From positions 1-64,000 of the forward strand of contig JAQWPZ010000103.1 in assembly GCA_029245125.1 (NCBI GenBank): DNA of 64,000 nt, written 5' to 3'. Positions 34,385-43,976 of the stretch are shown here, one piece after another. The translations under genes were made by a program, and so were the position numbers. This stretch comes from Rubripirellula sp. (GTDB lineage: Bacteria; Planctomycetota; Planctomycetia; Pirellulales; Pirellulaceae). Each line of letters begins with the position of its first letter. Position 1 is the stretch's first letter. The notes under the pieces are model-generated. The model searched no databases. It was not told where the DNA came from and saw only the letters and a list, made by a program, of their open reading frames with translations.

Positions 34385-36535
34385 ATGGATAGCTCGCTGG
34401 TCAGGTGCTCGGAATCTGAATTCGCCGTACCAAGTGAGGCGGCGATCCTTCGATTGCTCGAGCGTGTCGGCATGGCGCTGGAGATCTCCGTGCAAGCGAG
34501 CGATGTCGTAACACCTCAGGAAGTTGAAGTCGAAGCGGCGACCGATCCACTCGCGTGGCTGACGGCTAGCGCTAATCATGCCGGGATCTTTGTGAAGGAA
34601 ACTACTTTCCAGCGGATTCACGACGCAGTCGCTTTTTTGCAGGAGGGTTACCCCCTAATCATTGTCGACCGCGAGGGCACATTCGTGGTTGTTGACTCGG
34701 TGATCGGACGAGAGTTTGATGCGACGACCATTTCGGAGCACGTCGTTCCTCGCCCGATCAATCGGCGACGGTTTACCGAACTGGTGATGTCTGACGCGAC
34801 ACGCGTGTTTGTCGCCAAGAAAGAGCTTGAATGTGATCCTCTCTCCTCTTCGCCGGCATCAGATGCTGGTCATCAGAATCACGCGCTACTGACGCCGATG
34901 CGTCGGTTTATGGCGTTGTTGAATCTGGAACGCCGTGACATTTGGACGGTTGTTTTGTTTGCTTTCGTTTCGGGGGTGCTCACGCTTGCGACTCCGTTGG
35001 CCGTCGAGTCCCTCGTGAATGTGGTCAGTTGGGGCATCTACTTGCAACCGATCATCGTGCTGGGATTGATCTTGATGACCTGTTTGGGAATCGCCGGGGT
35101 GCTGCGAATTTTGCAAACTGTTGTGGTTGAGATGATTCAGCGGCGTCAGTTTGTGCGGATCGTCAGTGATCTTGCCCATCGTTTTCCAAGGGCGAATCAA
35201 AACGCAATCATTGGTGAGTACCCGCGTGAGTTGGCTAACCGCGTTTTCGATATCATGACGATTCAGAAAGCAACCGCCGTGCTGTTGTTGGATGGATTGT
35301 CGATTGTGTTGACAACTGTGCTCGGTTTGGTCTTACTTGCCTTTTACCATCCTTTCTTGCTTGGTTTTGACATCGTTTTGGTAATTGCGATGTTCACCAT
35401 TACTTGGTTGCTTGGCCGTGGTGGAGTTCGCACCGCAATCGAGGAATCAAAAACCAAATATCGTGTCGTCCACTGGCTGCAAGATGTGATTGCCTTCCCC
35501 AGTGTTTTCAAGACGGGGGGTGGTGAGACGCTGGCGATTCAGCGGGCCAATCAACTTACCACCGAATACTTACAGGCTCGCCAGCAACAATTTCGTGTCG
35601 TGATCCGACAGGTTGCGTTTGCAATTAGCCTGCAAGTGATAGCATCGACAGCACTTCTGGCGTTGGGCGGTTGGTTGGTGATCGACGGACAGCTGACGTT
35701 GGGTCAGCTGGTCGCCAGCGAATTGGTTGTCACGATTGTCGTTGGTGCATTTGCAAAGGCCGGAAAGTCGCTGGAAAAATTCTACGACCTGATGGCTGGC
35801 GTTGATAAGGTTGGCCACTTAATCGACATCCCTGTTGATCCGCGTCATCGTATGGGTGATTTTCCTGATGGTCCGATCGACGTCAGTTGGGGAGACTTGC
35901 GGTTCGGTAACGGAAGAGGTGAGACGTTTGTTCCGGGAGGCTCAATCCGCGCCGGAGCAAATGTGGCGATCCGCGGGAATGATTTGGCAGCCAAGAACGC
36001 ATTGACTCAAGCCTTGGCAGGACTTCGCCGGCCAATCAGTGGCATTGTTCAAGTCAGTGATATCGACAGTCTTGATGCGGCAACAACCTACGGCGGAAAG
36101 CTGGTCGGCTACGCTGGGGCGTTGGAGGTGTTTCAGTCAACGCTTCGAGAGAATGTTGACTTGGGGCGACCGGGCATCGGATCGGCCCGTGTCCGCGAAG
36201 TCTTGGCTCAAGTTGGGCTGACCAGCACAGTCTTGAGGTTATCCGACGGCTTGCTTACGCGACTGCAAACCGGCGGCTATCCACTTGCCACCCACGAAGT
36301 TGCTCAATTGGCCGTCGCCCGCGCGATCGCGTCGTCGCCAAAGCTACTGATTATTGACAGTCTGCTTGATCGAATCCCTGATCATGCTCGCGATCGGATT
36401 TTGAAGACGATCACGGACAAGGACGCACCTTGGACACTGATCATCATTACCGATCGGGATGATGTAGCAGATCTGTGCGAAGTGCGATTAACGTTCAGAG
36501 CAAATGCGGCCCCGGAAAGAGGAGGCAGCGGATGA
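34385..36535 (+). CDS. ABC exporter-like protein with a degenerate ATPase domain
   Basis: The 716-aa protein starts at an ATG 5 bp after GAGGAG. An N-terminal soluble part (about 1-170) resembles the peptidase-like domain of type I secretion exporters without its catalytic Cys. An exporter membrane domain follows (about 180-470; LFAFVSGVLTLATPLAVESL, IASTALLALGGWLVIDGQLT). The nucleotide-binding region (about 490-700) has lost its key residues. Walker A is GNDLAAKN (531-538; GxxGxGK[ST] expected). The signature is LATHEVAQ instead of LSGGQ. Walker B is LLIIDS with Ser659 for the catalytic Glu. The H-loop is TDR instead of THR. It overlaps the HlyD gene by ATGA and precedes a TolC gene. It is probably a non-hydrolysing scaffold, or driven by another ATPase. 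Confidence 0.85.
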   Translation: MDSSLVRCSESEFAVPSEAAILRLLERVGMALEISVQASDVVTPQEVEVEAATDPLAWLTASANHAGIFVKETTFQRIHDAVAFLQEGYPLIIVDREGTFVVVDSVIGREFDATTISEHVVPRPINRRRFTELVMSDATRVFVAKKELECDPLSSSPASDAGHQNHALLTPMRRFMALLNLERRDIWTVVLFAFVSGVLTLATPLAVESLVNVVSWGIYLQPIIVLGLILMTCLGIAGVLRILQTVVVEMIQRRQFVRIVSDLAHRFPRANQNAIIGEYPRELANRVFDIMTIQKATAVLLLDGLSIVLTTVLGLVLLAFYHPFLLGFDIVLVIAMFTITWLLGRGGVRTAIEESKTKYRVVHWLQDVIAFPSVFKTGGGETLAIQRANQLTTEYLQARQQQFRVVIRQVAFAISLQVIASTALLALGGWLVIDGQLTLGQLVASELVVTIVVGAFAKAGKSLEKFYDLMAGVDKVGHLIDIPVDPRHRMGDFPDGPIDVSWGDLRFGNGRGETFVPGGSIRAGANVAIRGNDLAAKNALTQALAGLRRPISGIVQVSDIDSLDAATTYGGKLVGYAGALEVFQSTLRENVDLGRPGIGSARVREVLAQVGLTSTVLRLSDGLLTRLQTGGYPLATHEVAQLAVARAIASSPKLLIIDSLLDRIPDHARDRILKTITDKDAPWTLIIITDRDDVADLCEVRLTFRANAAPERGGSG

Positions 36536-37872
36536 TTGACAACCAACAGGCACTCGATGGTTTTCCAGCGATGCAGATGGTCCGGACTGGACGCTTGGTG
36601 CGGTTGTTTGGACGTTTGACGTTGTTGGGTTTGATCGCCGTTATTTTGGCGATGATTTTCGTTCCCTGGCGGCAGACGGCCGCAGGAGTCGGTAATGTCG
36701 TTGCGCTCGATCCACAGCAGCGACCGCAACCGGTTCGCAGTCCATCCAAGGGCGTGATTAGCTATGTCAAGGAAGGGCTTCGCGAGGGAACGTTTGTGGA
36801 GAAAGGAGAGTTGGTATTGCGGCTGACGCCGTTTGCTGCTGAGGGCGTGTCACAACTCGACACTCAAATTATTGCCATGGAATCAAAAGAGGCTGCGGCA
36901 ATGTCCAGTCTGGATGTCGCCAAGCAATCACTCGCTTTGCAGCAGAGTAGCGGAGAAAGTTTCGCGAAATCGCTACAGCAAGAGTATGAAGCCGCCAAGG
37001 AAAAATGGGAGCAGTCGAAAAACGAAGTCACTTCCCTGCAAGCTGAACTGGAAGACAAGCAAAATCAATCTCGAATCGCAGAAGAAGTCTCTGAGAAAGG
37101 GCTCGTCTCGAAAGAAGAAGTTTTCTCCAAGCTTCGGGCAGTCGAGTCGGCGAAGGCAAAGGTGCTGAAGGCAGAGAATGCGGTTCAAGAAGTTTATGCT
37201 GAGTTGTTGGCCAAAGAAGACGAGATCGAGTCCAAGAAACAAGAGATTGATATTAAGAATCGTGCCGCCAACCAGAAGGTCCTGGAAGCGATGCAAAAAA
37301 TCAATACGATCGAAAAAGAGATACTTGATCTTCGTAATAAGCGTAGTGAACTGGATCGACTGGAGATACGTGCGCCGAGGCCGGGACGCATACAGCAATG
37401 GTTTGGTCTGGAAGGCAGCGATACTGTTAAAGAAGGTGATCAGTTATTCGTCATCGTCCCTGAAGCTGATGAGCTGGCCGTGGAAATGAAAATCAGCGGG
37501 AATGATATGCCGCTGGTCAAAGAAGGCGACCGAGTCCGTTTGCAGTTTGAAGGCTGGCCCGCCGTCCAATTCGTCGGCTGGCCGTCGGTAGCAGTTGGAA
37601 CGTTTGGTGGAAAAGTTAATCGAATCTTCCCCACCGACGATGGCAAAGGTAATTTTCGTGTGGTGGTCACTCCTGATAGTCATTTCACTCGCGAAAATGG
37701 CTGGCCCGATGATCGGTTTTTGCGTCAGGGTGTTCGGGCCAATGGTTGGGTGTTGCTCCAGCGGGTTCCCTTGGGATACGAGGTTTGGCGGAAATTGAAC
37801 GGGTTTCCACCAGCAGTCTCCGAAGCAGAGCCAAAAGAAAGAGCTCCGAAGAGGAAGCTGCCCAAGGCCTAG
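36532..37872 (+). CDS. HlyD-family periplasmic adaptor protein
   Basis: The 446-aa protein starts in an ATGA overlap with the ABC gene, with GGAGG 6 bp upstream. It has one N-terminal membrane helix (about 25-45, LTLLGLIAVILAMIFVPWRQ). A biotinyl-lipoyl-like segment (VRSPSKGVISYVKEGLREGT, VEKGELVLRLTP) is followed by a long coiled coil (about 110-285; LQQEYEAAKEKWEQSKNEVT, KKQEIDIKNRAANQKVLEAM), the second lipoyl half (LDRLEIRAPRPGRIQQWFGL) and a beta-barrel domain. It forms the periplasmic channel linking the inner-membrane transporter to the TolC-type protein encoded next. Confidence 0.9.
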   Translation: MIDNQQALDGFPAMQMVRTGRLVRLFGRLTLLGLIAVILAMIFVPWRQTAAGVGNVVALDPQQRPQPVRSPSKGVISYVKEGLREGTFVEKGELVLRLTPFAAEGVSQLDTQIIAMESKEAAAMSSLDVAKQSLALQQSSGESFAKSLQQEYEAAKEKWEQSKNEVTSLQAELEDKQNQSRIAEEVSEKGLVSKEEVFSKLRAVESAKAKVLKAENAVQEVYAELLAKEDEIESKKQEIDIKNRAANQKVLEAMQKINTIEKEILDLRNKRSELDRLEIRAPRPGRIQQWFGLEGSDTVKEGDQLFVIVPEADELAVEMKISGNDMPLVKEGDRVRLQFEGWPAVQFVGWPSVAVGTFGGKVNRIFPTDDGKGNFRVVVTPDSHFTRENGWPDDRFLRQGVRANGWVLLQRVPLGYEVWRKLNGFPPAVSEAEPKERAPKRKLPKA

Positions 37873-38025
37873 ATTTTCTCGTTGGCAGTTTTATAGATTT
37901 AGCGAAATTTTGTTGAGTTGGTGTGCCGAACTCAATCCTCGAAAAGATCTGGATTGTGACGCGGCACGTGGCCGATAGCTACATCGGATGCGCAATTAGC
38001 GAGTCGAGTTTGGAGCGGGATCGTT

Positions 38026-39690
38026 GTGGTTGATTTGCGTGCAAGACATCATTGGACCCGCACAGCGGTTGCACTGGTAAGTTGCATTGCCATCTTTCAC
38101 GCCATGCCGAATGGTCTGGCACAGCAAACAGCCCAGTCTCCAAGTCAAGCCGCTGGCGAGCTTTCTGGTCAAGCCGCTGGCGAGCCGATTCAAGCCAACG
38201 CCGGGCTGATTGAGACCCTGCGGGATTCGGTTTCCGAGGTCCCAGCCCAGCCATCTTATCTGGCGCTGGCGGATGTAATCGCAAGCGTCTATCGATCGTT
38301 TCCCGAGATCAATCAGGCTCGGCAGGAATACCGACGCGCCGACGGACAGCTCTTAGCCGCCTACGGCTCGTTCGATACGAATTTGAGAGCGTCAAGCTTA
38401 TCTGAGCCAACCGGTTTCTACCGCAACTACCGGAACGGGATAAGTGCTGCGCGGCAAACTTGGTGGGGTGGTAATGTCTCTGCTGGGTACCGAATTGGAC
38501 GCGGTGGCTTTCAGCCCTGGTATCGCGAACGCGAAACAGAAAAAGGTGGTGAGTTTAAGCTCGGTTGGATTCAACCGTTATTGCGTGGACGTGCGATTGA
38601 TCCGCAGAGATTTGCGATCTTTCAGGCCTCGCTTGCAAGGCATGCCGCCAATCCAATTCTTCAAGAGGCGATTCTCCGAACGTCTCGACAGGCGGTGCTT
38701 GCGTATTGGAATTGGGTCGCCGCTGGAGCGACGCTACAAGCACAGCGTGACTTGTTGGATCTTGCTGAGGTGCGGGGGCAACAATACCAGACAGGTTTTG
38801 AAGCTGGCAAGTTTGCCGAAATCGATGTCATCTTAAACAAGCAACTGATTGCCGAAAGACGTGCGAGCCTTTTTGACGCGGAACGCAAATTCCGCGAGTT
38901 TGGTTTTAAGCTTTCGGTTTTTCTGCGGGATGATATGGGGCAACTGCTGGTTCCAGAAGATCAGTGGTTGCCAACCGAATTTCCAGAAATCGCCCCGCTG
39001 CCCTCAACGGATGTGGAAGAAGAAATTTCATTGGCACTGAAGCGACGACCGGAACCACATCGGTTGAAAATCGAACTGCGGCAACTCAAACTTGATTGTC
39101 GGCTCGCCCAAAATCAGATGCTCCCTCAACTAGATTTTGTCGTTTCAGGATCCCAAGATGTCGGAGCACCTGGAACATCCTCGGATGATAAAGGTCCCTT
39201 TCAGCTCGTCATCGGAGCGGCAAGCGAAGTTCCTGTTCAACGCCGCAAAACACGCGGCAAGCTACGGGAAACATCTGCCAAGATAGTGCAGGTCTCCGAG
39301 AAATTGCGATTGCAGCAAGACAAGATTAGTGTCGAGGTGCGAACCGCTCTGGCAAGCCTTGCCCTGTCTGCAAAAGTGGTTCAGGAAAGCCAGGTTGCAC
39401 TCAAGACCGCCTTGGACACACTCGAACGTTACCGTTTCGCATTCGAACGGGGGAAAATCGATTTGATCTACCTCAACTTATTGGAGACAAAGGCGAATGA
39501 GTCTGAGATTAAGTTGATCGAGGCACAACGACTTTGGCTTGAAGAGCTGGCCGACTTACAGGCAGCGGCCGGACTCGATCCACTGGATCAAGCGGAGTTG
39601 GTTTCTCAGTTACAGCGTCCCGATTTACGCAGTGAGAACGACGCGAAAACGACAAAAACTGAGATGGAAACGAGACGCGAAGATTGGTAA
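38026..39690 (+). CDS. TolC-family outer-membrane efflux protein
   Basis: The 554-aa product (GTG start) has a signal peptide (about 1-32, ending NGLAQ), a spacer with the duplicated segment QAAGE, and two OEP repeats (about 80-300 and 320-530) rich in long helices (RRADGQLLAAYGSFDTNLRA; ILRTSRQAVLAYWNWVAAGA; VRTALASLALSAKVVQESQV; ALDTLERYRFAFERGKIDLI). It lies 153 bp after the HlyD gene in the same direction, completing a tripartite export system. Substrate unknown. Confidence 0.9.
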   Translation: MVDLRARHHWTRTAVALVSCIAIFHAMPNGLAQQTAQSPSQAAGELSGQAAGEPIQANAGLIETLRDSVSEVPAQPSYLALADVIASVYRSFPEINQARQEYRRADGQLLAAYGSFDTNLRASSLSEPTGFYRNYRNGISAARQTWWGGNVSAGYRIGRGGFQPWYRERETEKGGEFKLGWIQPLLRGRAIDPQRFAIFQASLARHAANPILQEAILRTSRQAVLAYWNWVAAGATLQAQRDLLDLAEVRGQQYQTGFEAGKFAEIDVILNKQLIAERRASLFDAERKFREFGFKLSVFLRDDMGQLLVPEDQWLPTEFPEIAPLPSTDVEEEISLALKRRPEPHRLKIELRQLKLDCRLAQNQMLPQLDFVVSGSQDVGAPGTSSDDKGPFQLVIGAASEVPVQRRKTRGKLRETSAKIVQVSEKLRLQQDKISVEVRTALASLALSAKVVQESQVALKTALDTLERYRFAFERGKIDLIYLNLLETKANESEIKLIEAQRLWLEELADLQAAAGLDPLDQAELVSQLQRPDLRSENDAKTTKTEMETRREDW

Positions 39691-41234
39691 CTCCCAATCA
39701 GTAGACCACCCCAGCCTTGACTTGGTTGCGGGGGGGATTTTCCTCGCATCGTATCTTGAGCGATTTTGGCGACTGGTGACGCATTGGGGTGCACCAGCCG
39801 AGAGTTTCTGACGCTCGACGCCGCAAGAAGGATAGCAAGCGAGAGGGTGCTGGCAAGATTGAGTAAAGTGTTCGTGCGTCGTAACGCTCGTTGCTACTTA
39901 CCAATTGACAGGAGTTTGCCGCTGCCACGAACCGTCAGTAGCTGGGGTAGGGAGAGGTGACGCCACTGTTCAGCGAGCCGGGTAGCCGTTGAGAGAACGG
40001 CTGTGTCGAATCTAGTCATGTTAAGCCCACGACGAGCTGCTCAACGGAGAGATCGTTGAAGCGTTGCTCGGGGTGAAGGGGATGATCGAGCGTTGGTGAA
40101 TGGCCTGCCGCGTTAACTGTCCGCGCGCTGCATTGGGCTATCAGGCCGCATCTTCAGAGATGATTCGGGCACAACAGACTGGTTTCGCAACGCTCCAGTT
40201 GTCTCATGCGGCTGGAGTAACTTAGATGAGCTCACTAACTTGAAAGCTGGTGTCGCCCCTGGGCTTGAATATTGCGTGAGAAAGTTTTTGGTGCGTGACA
40301 TGAAGTTGTCAAGACATTGTAGAAAGCGGTGATGGTGCTGCGTCTCTGCAGGCTTGCTGCGTACGGTACAGGGGGTTAGTCAATCATGTTCATGCAGCTC
40401 AGGGCGTTCGCGATATTCCCACAGAAATCCAAATCAGCTCACTCGCTCTGCTCGTTGTGCCTGTGACGCTACTGGCAACGAAGTGTTCGATGCTCTCGTA
40501 CCATTGAACAAGCAGCGAAGTTCCAATGCACCTTGATTTCGGATTCCATGAAGACGGTGGGCCTTGGAAGCTGCAACAAGCAGAATCGGCTTGCTGCAAA
40601 AAGGAATCAAAGGGTTGACCCTTGGCGTACGAGTGGGGACCGTTAGGAATCTAAGTTTGCCTCGCGGTCGTCGAAGCTACCGCATCAGTTGCCGATCCTG
40701 CTTTTAAATCAAATTCTTGGAACCGGTGTCGTTTTGATTGCTAGTTGTGTGGTGCTTAAGTTTTTGCGTCGAAAATCGTCCACTGCAACTCGACCACAGG
40801 GACACTTGAATTTGCGATTATCTCTGTTTCTCCTGCTTTCATTGCTTGGGATTAATATTTGGGTCGCTCTCTATAAGACAGTAAAGAATGGGGTCCCGCG
40901 GCACGTTGACGGGACCTGGGTCTTGGAGGCTGCAAAACCCGATTCCGAAAATGCAATACGGTCGCTGGGATGGTCGCTTGCTTATTATTGATCGCCATTT
41001 TCCGAGGGCCAGAGCGATCTTCCCCACAATCATCGGAGTCATTACTTTCGATGGGAAAGTTTTAGCTGGAATCTGCTAGTGCCAACCTTAGGGACGCCAG
41101 TAAGTTGCGGACTGCTGGGTTTGGTGTGCTGGGAATATAAGCATACCAAACAGGAACGTAGGCACGCGGTTTAGCGAGCAGCCGGAACAATCGTGTGGTG
41201 TAACAAAAGTTGAACCCGCACTTTGGTCGGTGGA
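39691..41234. other. Mostly empty 1.5-kb region
   Basis: No family is recognised except the possible small membrane protein at 40689-40991. Several short frames have no supporting signals. Confidence 0.4.
40689..40991 (+). CDS. Possible small membrane protein (weak call)
   Basis: The 100-codon frame has two hydrophobic stretches (LLNQILGTGVVLIASCVVLK, about 4-23; LRLSLFLLLSLLGINIWVAL, about 42-61) and then DGTWVLEAAKPDSENA. A different frame continues further (DGRLLIIDRHFPRARAIFPT), so a frameshift near 40930 is possible. No clear ribosome-binding site and no known family. Confidence 0.35.
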   Translation: MPILLLNQILGTGVVLIASCVVLKFLRRKSSTATRPQGHLNLRLSLFLLLSLLGINIWVALYKTVKNGVPRHVDGTWVLEAAKPDSENAIRSLGWSLAYY

Positions 41235-41993
41235 TTAGTACCGCACTCGAAAATCATTTTGGCCAGATTTGTCAGTTCCCCGCATCAGATAGATCGTGCG
41301 GTTTGACATATCCAAGCGACCATTGCGTTCAAACCGAGTTTCGTCATCGTGACAATAAATCGACGAAGTTGGCATATATCGCAGAGTCATGCCACGGCGG
41401 GAATGATCCGAACCATTCGGTTCGGATCCGTGGTAGAGATACACGTCGTGAAGCGAGACTTCACCGGGTTGTAAGACAATGTCAACGGCTTCTGATTCGT
41501 CAAACGCGTTTTGATCCAGTTCCAGATTGAGGGCGATGTTAGGTGCATCGCTACGATTGTGCTTGGCCAATTGTTTGGATTTGTGTGAGCCAGGGATCAC
41601 TCGCAAGCAGCCATTTTGCGTGGTGGATGCATCCAGCGCAATCCAGACCGTGCAAGTTGCCAGCGGCCCGATTGGCCAGTACTCACCATCTTGATGCCAG
41701 GGAGTTCGCGTCCCGACTTTCGCAGGTTTGGCGAAAAAGCTGGAATTCCACAAGGCAAAATCGCTGCCAAGAACCTGTTCGACCATATCTAGGATTGCAG
41801 GTTGACGAGCGACCGTCAGGAACCAAGTGTCGTACGCCAGCAGCGCTGAACAATAGTCACTGAATTCAGGATGGCGTTTAACCAATCGAGCGTGAGCCTC
41901 ACGGATGTCATCGAGCGTTGTTTCATCCAAGCAAAAGTCAGGTGTGACATACCCGTCGTCGTGGTATTGGTCAATTTCGGCACTGGTTAACAT
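41235..41993 (-). CDS. Phytanoyl-CoA dioxygenase (PhyH)-family protein
   Basis: The 252-aa protein is taken from MLTSAEIDQYHDDGYV, the usual family start; a 12-codon extension exists. Fe(II) and 2-oxoglutarate ligands are visible: TPWHQDGEYWPI (His-x-Asp) and HDVYLYHGSEPN with the distal His, then RRGMTLRYMP carrying the 2-oxoglutarate Arg. The WIALDASTTQNGCLRVIPGS segment is standard. It would hydroxylate a small organic substrate. It is the last gene of a TRAP-transporter operon (64 bp after dctM), so its substrate is probably the imported compound or a product of it. Confidence 0.88.
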   Translation of the reverse strand: MLTSAEIDQYHDDGYVTPDFCLDETTLDDIREAHARLVKRHPEFSDYCSALLAYDTWFLTVARQPAILDMVEQVLGSDFALWNSSFFAKPAKVGTRTPWHQDGEYWPIGPLATCTVWIALDASTTQNGCLRVIPGSHKSKQLAKHNRSDAPNIALNLELDQNAFDESEAVDIVLQPGEVSLHDVYLYHGSEPNGSDHSRRGMTLRYMPTSSIYCHDDETRFERNGRLDMSNRTIYLMRGTDKSGQNDFRVRY

Positions 41994-42057
41994 CGTATTC
42001 CTGTGAAAAAAAAACAGTTCCGATCGCAATTTCGGGCGACGCGTTCCCGCGGGCGGT

Positions 42058-43335
42058 CTATTTTACGAGAAGCCCTGGTAACCAGAGGCTGAATGCCGGA
42101 ATGAACGTGATGAGAAGCAACGTGATTAGCAGCGGAATTAAAAACGGGATCGTTCCACGAGTCACTGTTTGAACAGAGCTCCCTGTGACGCTGCTGAGTA
42201 CGTACAGCACGAGTCCGACTGGGGGCGTCAACAATCCGAGGACCAAGTTGAGAATCATCACAATGCCAAGATGAAGCGGGTCGATCCCAAATTCGATGGC
42301 AGCGGGCAGGAGGACGGGTACGGTTATCAAGAGTCCTGCAACTGGCTCGAGAATCATCCCCGTGATCAGCAGAGCGACATTGATCAGCAACAGAAACACG
42401 ATCGGATTGTCGGTGAACTGCAGCATCGCCTCGGTCACTGCTTGAGGCCCTTGTTCACGAGCGATGACCCAGCCAAACAGGCCGGCCGCCGAAACGATCA
42501 GCATAATTGAACCGGTAGTCGTGGCCGTTTTGATTAGGACTCCGCGGAATGCTTTGAACGATAGTGAGCGGTAACAGACGCTCAAAATCAGCACCCACAT
42601 GACAGCCGCTGCCGCTGCTTCGGTTGGAGTGAAGATACCGCCGAGAATACCACCAAGAATGATGACGGGCGTCAGCAGGACCGGGAGTGTCGAGGTGACC
42701 GCCTTCGAGACAGGTATGTATTGGACGCTAACTTCTTCACGCAGTGGGTTCTTGCGAGCATCGCGATAAACGAAGATGCAGAGGATTGACGTCAGCACCA
42801 GTGCGGGCAGCACTCCTGCGAGGAACAATGCACCAACAGAAACACCGGCTGAGACCGCGTAGACAATCGCAGGAATACTTGGTGGCATGATCGGTCCGAT
42901 CAGCGATGACGCACCAGTTAGACCGAGCGCGAATTTTTCGTCATAGCCGCGTTTCTTCATCGCCGGGACAAGGACGGAGCCGAGTCCTGCAGCGTCGGCG
43001 ATGGCCGCACCGCTCATCCAGGAAAACATTAGACTGCTAAAGACGTTTACGAAACCAAGGCTGCCGGGAATTCCTTGTAACAGGGTGAGCAATACTCGAA
43101 ACAATCGGTCGGCCAGGCCGCCGGCATTACTCAGATAGCCAGTCATGATGAAAAGCGGAACAGCCAGAAGAGTGAAGGAGTCGACTGACCCGACCGTCTG
43201 CTGAAGTGCGACTCCGAGCGTGATGTCCGGCGACCATGCGACGTAGAATAGGCATGGCAGTAACATGCTGATGGCGACTGGCACCCGCAAGAACAAAAGC
43301 AACAGCATGGCAATGATCAATACACCCAGAATCAT
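42058..43335 (-). CDS. dctM: TRAP transporter large permease (DctM)
   Basis: The 425-aa protein has about 12 membrane helices and normal family length. Typical segments: LFLRVPVAISMLLPCLFYVA, LAVPLFIMTGYLSNAGGLAD, SLIGPIMPPSIPAIVYAVSA, GGIFTPTEAAAAAVMWVLIL, LGLLTPPVGLVLYVLSSVTG. It is the ion-coupled translocating subunit. The start overlaps the dctQ stop by ATGA, showing translational coupling. Ligand is unknown. Confidence 0.93.
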   Translation of the reverse strand: MILGVLIIAMLLLLFLRVPVAISMLLPCLFYVAWSPDITLGVALQQTVGSVDSFTLLAVPLFIMTGYLSNAGGLADRLFRVLLTLLQGIPGSLGFVNVFSSLMFSWMSGAAIADAAGLGSVLVPAMKKRGYDEKFALGLTGASSLIGPIMPPSIPAIVYAVSAGVSVGALFLAGVLPALVLTSILCIFVYRDARKNPLREEVSVQYIPVSKAVTSTLPVLLTPVIILGGILGGIFTPTEAAAAAVMWVLILSVCYRSLSFKAFRGVLIKTATTTGSIMLIVSAAGLFGWVIAREQGPQAVTEAMLQFTDNPIVFLLLINVALLITGMILEPVAGLLITVPVLLPAAIEFGIDPLHLGIVMILNLVLGLLTPPVGLVLYVLSSVTGSSVQTVTRGTIPFLIPLLITLLLITFIPAFSLWLPGLLVK

Positions 43336-43976
43336 TCGCTCTGCTCCATTTCCAGTTGAAAGGCTTCTTCTTCAACATGGTTTTCACGCGGGATAGGCTT
43401 CCCTGACATCCACACTTGAAGAAGGTTCACGAGGGAATGCACTGCCATTAGCATCAGGCCTGCCATCCCCGCTCCGTACCACCAACTCTTTGGCACTCCC
43501 AAAGCTGGCGATCCTACCTTGCCGACGTACCAGACAAAATTCGCGCCGCCGATCAGCAGCAACAGGCACGAGGCAGCGACGACAACGTAGCTCATACATT
43601 CGATAAACAGCTTTCCGCGGTCTCCGACGCGAGACGAAATCATGTCGACCGCGATGTGACGCCTCTCGGCCATTACGAACGCCGCTGAGATAAACGTCAT
43701 CCAGATCAATGCGAATCGCGCGACCTCTTCGCTCCACTGAAACGGGGCGTCAAAAACGTAGCGGGCGAAGACTTGTGTCGCCATTGTGAAGACAATGACC
43801 AACAGAAACAGGCACGCTATTATTTTTTCGCCAATCACCATCCAGCGAACGAAATTCGCCAGCGGAAGTGGTTTTTTACTGGTAGATTCGGATGCGTCGC
43901 TTGGGGGCAGACCGGAGTCATGCGATGCTCGCTCGGTTTGTGGATTCGCTGATCCCGTGTCCTTGTCGGCGTTCAT
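43332..43976 (-). CDS. dctQ: TRAP transporter small permease (DctQ)
   Basis: The 214-aa protein is taken from MNADKDTGSANP, whose ATG overlaps the dctP stop (ATGA). A 45-residue hydrophilic N-terminal extension precedes four helices: WMVIGEKIIACLFLLVIVFT, FALIWMTFISAAFVMAERRH, MSYVVVAASCLLLLIGGANF and AGMAGLMLMAVHSLVNLLQV. The motif QVFARYVFDAPFQWSEEVAR is diagnostic for DctQ. Confidence 0.92.
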   Translation of the reverse strand: MNADKDTGSANPQTERASHDSGLPPSDASESTSKKPLPLANFVRWMVIGEKIIACLFLLVIVFTMATQVFARYVFDAPFQWSEEVARFALIWMTFISAAFVMAERRHIAVDMISSRVGDRGKLFIECMSYVVVAASCLLLLIGGANFVWYVGKVGSPALGVPKSWWYGAGMAGLMLMAVHSLVNLLQVWMSGKPIPRENHVEEEAFQLEMEQSE

